A stretch of 10,545 nt of DNA from assembly GCA_943326315.2 (NCBI GenBank), contig CALPSU020000057.1, forward strand, positions 1-10,545, read 5' to 3'. This document shows positions 6,769-10,545 of the stretch, piece by piece. This DNA comes from Chryseobacterium gleum. Its GTDB lineage: Bacteria; Bacteroidota; Bacteroidia; Flavobacteriales_D; Crocinitomicaceae. Below the pieces are notes generated by a model, which saw only the letters and a list, made by a program, of their open reading frames with translations, was not told where the DNA came from and did not search any database. Position 1 is the stretch's first letter; every line of letters starts with the position of its first letter. Both the position numbers and the translations under genes were made by a program.

Positions 6769-7362
6769 TTAAATGTTGTTTTGAGTAGACATTGTCTTTG
6801 TATTTAATGTCTTATCGTCTTTCCCTTTGGGAACAACTTTTTTAGCTTTCACTCCTTTTGGAACTTCCGAAGTAGTTTTAGCTGACACAGATTTTTTAGT
6901 TTTAGTCTTTACTTCAACTTCTGAATCATTTTCATCTTCAGATATTTCATTTACTTTTTCAGTAACAGTTTTATCTTCTGATAATTTTAATTCACCAGCT
7001 TTATGAAGTAGATTATACCACTGAAAAACTTTTTTAATATCAGAAACATATACTCTTTCCTGATCATAGTTTGGTAAAATTTCTAACATATATGAAATTA
7101 AAACCCCATCTTTTTCTTTATGAGAAATAACTTCGGAGCCATTTTCTTTTTCAAAGATTGATTTGAGAATTTCTTTAAGAGGCTTCTCTTCAGAGTAAGT
7201 ATATACACTAATATCATCCAAAGCAGAAATACGATCCGAAGTATATGCTGGAAAGCGTTTTCTATCTACAAGAGATTCTACAATTACGTTGTTTTTACCC
7301 TGAGCAACAACTTTAAATAATCCTGGTCTGCCTGATATTGCAATAATTCCTGTTAAATTCAT
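6769..7362 (-). CDS. DUF5606-family protein with charged C-terminal tail
   Basis: A 197-residue soluble protein of a family conserved in Bacteroidota and of unknown function. Residues 1-52 form the DUF5606 domain (MNLTGIIAISGRPGLFKVV, then a basic DRKRFPAYTSDRISALDDISVY), a small beta-rich module. Residues about 57-123 form the second conserved helical module, recognisable by LPNYDQERVYVSDIKKVFQW (96-115). After residue 124 the sequence is low complexity: an acidic stretch (about 127-151, SEDENDSEVE) followed by a Lys/Thr/Ser-rich basic tail (152-190) with repeated PKG and AKK-like units. Such a tail could bind nucleic acid or ribosomes, but this is inference. It follows the T9SS subtilase on the same strand after a 52-base AT-rich gap and ends at a strong terminator. 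I see no consensus promoter in that gap, so read-through from the upstream gene is possible. No signal peptide is present. Confidence 0.88.
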   Translation of the reverse strand: MNLTGIIAISGRPGLFKVVAQGKNNVIVESLVDRKRFPAYTSDRISALDDISVYTYSEEKPLKEILKSIFEKENGSEVISHKEKDGVLISYMLEILPNYDQERVYVSDIKKVFQWYNLLHKAGELKLSEDKTVTEKVNEISEDENDSEVEVKTKTKKSVSAKTTSEVPKGVKAKKVVPKGKDDKTLNTKTMSTQNNI

Positions 7363-7414
7363 TCTCTATATAATATTTTTACGATGTTAAAATTAAAAAA
7401 ACTTAATTAATAAA

Positions 7415-9949
7415 TTACATTTTCATGATTTTTGATCGAAACAATCCGTTAGATGTTTCTAATTTTAAATAATATACACCTATTTTTAAATGTGAAATGG
7501 AATATTTTTTCTCACCTTTTCTAACTAATTCCACATCTTTACCATTAATATCTGTTGCTGTAACAGATATTAAATCAAAACTTGTATTTATAATAAAATC
7601 AGATAATGTAGGATTTGGTGAAACTGACCCAAGATTTTGATCATTTTCAATTAATCCTAAATTAATATTTATAGTGTTTGAATAAGAAATGCAGCCATCA
7701 ACACTTACTACAGAAGTATTGTAAGTGCCATAAGGAGGTGTTATAAATAAAAATTGTGAATTTTGATTAGGAATAATTACACCATTTAACATCCAAGAAT
7801 AATTTGATTGATAATCCGATGAAATAACACCACTATTGTCAGAAATTATTGGACTTGGTAATACTAATTTTTGAGTTAATAAAATTGTGTCCGAATGCGC
7901 AATACAGCCATTTCCATAATAAACAGAAGCTGAGTATTTTGAGGGTATAGAAGTGGATAATGTAATTGCATTTTGGCCAGAAGACCACACAATAGAATCA
8001 ACTATAGAATACGTATTATTTGTCGATAAACTTACAGGTGTTGAACATATTCCTGTTCCTCCTAAAATAGATACGTTATTAGCTCCTAGCATTAAATTTA
8101 GAACATGGGGTTGTCCATAGCCATAAGAATAATTTGGAACTACTCCAGTATATGAAGTTTTACTAGCTGTTGAAATTAAATCTTTTTTAAAATCATTATA
8201 AGAAGATTTAGGACACTTCTCTAAATATAAAGCAGCAACACCAGCAACTCCTGGAGAAGCTTGCGAAGTACCACCGCCAATTGAATGCCATCCAGCTTGA
8301 GCGATTTGACCATTATTTGAAGCATTAGCTAAAAAAACTAACCTTGAAGTAGATAATACACCATCCCCGTTGAAACTAATATCTGGCTTCTGAATACCTA
8401 ATCTTGTTGGACCTGAAGAAGAATTTGGACTGATTTTACCTGGAGGATTAGCTGTCATGGAAGACATAACATTATTTTTGTTTATATACTGATTACGCCC
8501 TCTAATATTACCTACACTAATTATTTTTTCAGAACACTGAAATCCAGAAACCATAGTTTGTAAATTATCAGGCATTTGGTAATTTACAATTTGAGGTAAA
8601 ATTAAAGCTGATGGTATGGATGTAATCATTGAATTAGCTCCAACATTGACTCCGCTCCATAAATCATACTTACCTATTCCCTTCGTCATAAAACGAATTT
8701 TATAAGACGTAGAATCTAATTTATCCAAAAATAATTGAAGATGATAAGCACTATCTACAACTTCAGCCCAAAGTTGAATTGTAGCTATTCTATTTGACCC
8801 ATTCCATATTGTATCATAAATAATCGCGTTCAAAGTAGAATAGGTATTTATATAATTTGATCTACCTCGAAAACCGTAAGTTGGTGAAGGTTTATCAGCA
8901 CCAAAAGCAAAGTCAAAATGAGAATCGGAAGTGTCAGCCCATAAATCAAATTGCACCGAATTAGCATTTGCGCCTGTTGCATCATTATTAAACCAAACAA
9001 AAGTTGTATCCGTTGTTACGTTTCCAGAAACATGAAAAGGAAGCCAAGCTCCAGCATTACCTAGCGCCGCAACGATTATCCTACCTGGTTTTTCGTCTAA
9101 CAATTGTTCCATCGCTTTTGTACCAGGATCATTTGCATCATGACTTCCCCAATATGCACCTAAACTAATATTTATTGCGGCAGGTAAACCTAATGAATCG
9201 GCAAATTTAAATATGTAATCGCAAGCATCTGCTATTGTTAAGGACCAATTAGGAAGTGCTCCATTATTTGCAACCAATACAATTTTTGAATCTGGAGCCA
9301 TACCTTTATTTTTACCATTTGACAAACCATTTCCTGCGCCAGCACCAGCAACTAATGTACCATGTAATTTTGAAACATGATTACATAATCCAGCATTTAT
9401 TTTGGTACTATCCCATAATCTACCATAATTATATTCGCTATAAATGTTCCCTGTTGAATTTACATTTTGATCCCATAATCGGAGAACTCTAGTTTTACCA
9501 TTAGCATCTTTAAAATCAGGATGATTAATATCAAACCCATCGTCAATAAAACCTAGAACAACATTATTACCAGTGTAAGGCTGGGTCAATCCCCCGGTTC
9601 CATTATGAACAGGGTCTACATATCTTTGCAGACGAGTTGTATCATTCAAAATAGTTCCTGGAGCAAATTCAAAATAAAAATTATCAATATTCCCTAAATT
9701 TTGATTCGTATTTATCCAAAGTGGTGTAGTTGAAACAAATAACCATTTATCTGTAAAATATTTAATTCTAACTCCTTCGTTATTTAAAAATTTAACCATT
9801 TTAGGACTATTTTTCAAACAAAAAGGAACTACTATATCTGGAGATGTTATGAGTAAATCTTTAAATTTAGGATGATTATTTTGAGAAATCAGTAACTGTG
9901 AAAAGCTAAAGAATAATATGTATAGTAGTGTTTTTTTCATGTTTACCAT
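7415..9949 (-). CDS. T9SS-exported subtilisin-like serine peptidase (S8, Csp-like)
   Basis: An 844-residue secreted protease. A signal peptide (MKKTLLYILFFSFSQLLISQ) starts at Met4, so ATG 9938-9940 is as likely a start as 9949. The S8 domain spans about 120-625 with catalytic Asp136 (GFIDDGFD), His196 (KLHGTLVAG), oxyanion Asn298 (ALGNAG) and Ser562 (GGGTSQASPG). Between Asn298 and Ser562 lies a beta-rich insertion (about 303-465); this, and the region TRVLRLWDQ (153-161), resembles the CspA-like subtilases. Residues about 630-765 look like Ig/PKD-like strands with paired Cys. The last about 70 residues (VSPNPTLSDF... to IMKM) form a type A T9SS sorting domain (TIGR04183-like), which directs the protein through the outer membrane and is normally removed on attachment or release. 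Its substrate is unknown. It is divergent from a second subtilase and followed by the DUF5606 gene. Confidence 0.93.
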   Translation of the reverse strand: MVNMKKTLLYILFFSFSQLLISQNNHPKFKDLLITSPDIVVPFCLKNSPKMVKFLNNEGVRIKYFTDKWLFVSTTPLWINTNQNLGNIDNFYFEFAPGTILNDTTRLQRYVDPVHNGTGGLTQPYTGNNVVLGFIDDGFDINHPDFKDANGKTRVLRLWDQNVNSTGNIYSEYNYGRLWDSTKINAGLCNHVSKLHGTLVAGAGAGNGLSNGKNKGMAPDSKIVLVANNGALPNWSLTIADACDYIFKFADSLGLPAAINISLGAYWGSHDANDPGTKAMEQLLDEKPGRIIVAALGNAGAWLPFHVSGNVTTDTTFVWFNNDATGANANSVQFDLWADTSDSHFDFAFGADKPSPTYGFRGRSNYINTYSTLNAIIYDTIWNGSNRIATIQLWAEVVDSAYHLQLFLDKLDSTSYKIRFMTKGIGKYDLWSGVNVGANSMITSIPSALILPQIVNYQMPDNLQTMVSGFQCSEKIISVGNIRGRNQYINKNNVMSSMTANPPGKISPNSSSGPTRLGIQKPDISFNGDGVLSTSRLVFLANASNNGQIAQAGWHSIGGGTSQASPGVAGVAALYLEKCPKSSYNDFKKDLISTASKTSYTGVVPNYSYGYGQPHVLNLMLGANNVSILGGTGICSTPVSLSTNNTYSIVDSIVWSSGQNAITLSTSIPSKYSASVYYGNGCIAHSDTILLTQKLVLPSPIISDNSGVISSDYQSNYSWMLNGVIIPNQNSQFLFITPPYGTYNTSVVSVDGCISYSNTININLGLIENDQNLGSVSPNPTLSDFIINTSFDLISVTATDINGKDVELVRKGEKKYSISHLKIGVYYLKLETSNGLFRSKIMKM

Positions 9950-10090
9950 TTATAATCGATTTTAACCCTAGATGTAAATATACAAATCCAAATAAGTTTT
10001 TTTAATGATTACTCTATTTTTTTTTACATTTTTGTATTAAAATTAAACTGCTTTGTTTCAAACCAGTAAAAGTATTTAAATTATTAAATT

Positions 10091-10545
10091 ATGAAAAAAA
10101 TAGTATTTACACTATCCCTATCACTTTTCGCTATAGGTTTAAATAATATCCTATATGGCCAAGTTGATTCCAAAATATTAAACTGGTACAACAAAGATAT
10201 ACCAGGAATGCAAACTGAAAAAGGATATAAAAAAATAAAAAATAAAAAATCATCAACTGTTATTGTAGCAGTTATAGATTCTGGTATTGATATTGATCAT
10301 GAGGATTTAAAGGGTAAAATTTGGGTAAATGCTAAAGAAATTGCCGGAAATAAAATAGACGATGATAAAAATGGATTTATTGACGACTTAAATGGATGGA
10401 ATTTTTTGGGTAATTCTAAAGGTGAAAATGTTGATGGAGCTACCTTAGAAAAAACTAGAATTTTAAGAGATCTATCTAAAAAATTCAAAGATGTTGATCC
10501 AGCAACTCTTTCTACAAAAGAAAAAGAAGAATTTGCCCTGTATGA
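10091..10545 (+). CDS. S8 subtilisin-like serine peptidase, N-terminal part only
   Basis: The frame starts at ATG 10091 and is open for 151 codons to the right edge. Residues 1-24 are a signal peptide (MKKIVFTLSLSLFAIG... ending YGQ). After a short propeptide-like linker rich in Lys (YKKIKNKKSS, 46-55) the subtilase domain begins with VIVAVIDSGIDIDHEDLKG (57-75), whose Asp63 is the catalytic Asp. It continues with NKIDDDKNGFIDDLNGWNF (87-105), a Ca-binding-like Asp-rich loop common in secreted Bacteroidota subtilases that separates the Asp and His motifs. His, Asn and Ser residues and any C-terminal sorting domain lie beyond the window. It is transcribed away from the other subtilase across a 141-base AT-rich gap with no consensus promoter that I can accept. 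The two proteins differ clearly around the catalytic Asp, so they are not a recent duplication. Confidence 0.9.
   Translation, partial: MKKIVFTLSLSLFAIGLNNILYGQVDSKILNWYNKDIPGMQTEKGYKKIKNKKSSTVIVAVIDSGIDIDHEDLKGKIWVNAKEIAGNKIDDDKNGFIDDLNGWNFLGNSKGENVDGATLEKTRILRDLSKKFKDVDPATLSTKEKEEFALY

Noticed and set aside
9256..9492. 78-codon plus-strand open frame opposite the subtilase
   Set aside because: Tyr/His/Leu-rich translation typical of antisense AT-rich frames, opposite the catalytic domain.
10027..10034. CATTTTTG as -7 box for the second subtilase
   Set aside because: One mismatch and no TTG 17-23 bases upstream.
10297..10488. 63-codon minus-strand open frame at the right edge
   Set aside because: Antisense to the second subtilase, whose catalytic Asp motif and signal peptide are clear.
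1..10545. Mobile elements, CRISPR arrays, phage genes or a defence island
   Set aside because: No transposase, integrase, regularly spaced repeats, or toxin/nuclease genes; intergenic gaps are short and the genes look like normal chromosomal families.

Overview
The window looks like ordinary chromosomal DNA of a low-GC member of the Bacteroidota, probably Flavobacteriales or a near relative. Several independent signs point there: a Bacteroidota-type promoter (TTG-N19-TATATTTG) in front of a tRNA gene, no Shine-Dalgarno sequences at the gene starts, a subtilase with a C-terminal type IX secretion (T9SS) sorting domain, and two families largely confined to this phylum (the DUF5606 protein and the small START-like protein next to an LptF/LptG permease). 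I could not place it to genus.

Layout from left to right. At 1-220 (minus) is the 5' part of a secreted protein of unknown function. A gap at 221-367 holds a perfect 14-bp palindrome, a 10-bp inverted repeat and the terminator of the tRNA-Met(CAT) gene at 368-441 (minus), whose promoter lies at 459-488. A monocistronic-looking gene at 701-2272 encodes an acetyltransferase-nitrilase fusion. At 2499-6714 (plus) is a tight four-gene operon: START-like protein, LptF/LptG-family permease, and two GT-B glycosyltransferases. It ends at a hairpin terminator shared with the convergent minus-strand pair, DUF5606 protein (6769-7362) and a T9SS-exported subtilase (7415-9949). Divergent from that subtilase, a second S8 peptidase starts at 10091 and runs off the right edge.

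The functional theme is the cell envelope. The four-gene operon joins a lipopolysaccharide-transport-type permease with two glycosyltransferases, the second resembling the sugar transferases of exopolysaccharide/EpsH-type clusters, so it probably contributes to surface glycan assembly or export. The two divergent subtilases are secreted; the complete one is routed through the T9SS. I found no mobile element, CRISPR array, phage gene or obvious defence system. The most notable points are the permease-glycosyltransferase coupling, two TTG starts in that operon (one forced by an in-frame stop immediately upstream), the GNAT-nitrilase fusion of unknown substrate, and the Csp-like architecture of the exported subtilase.
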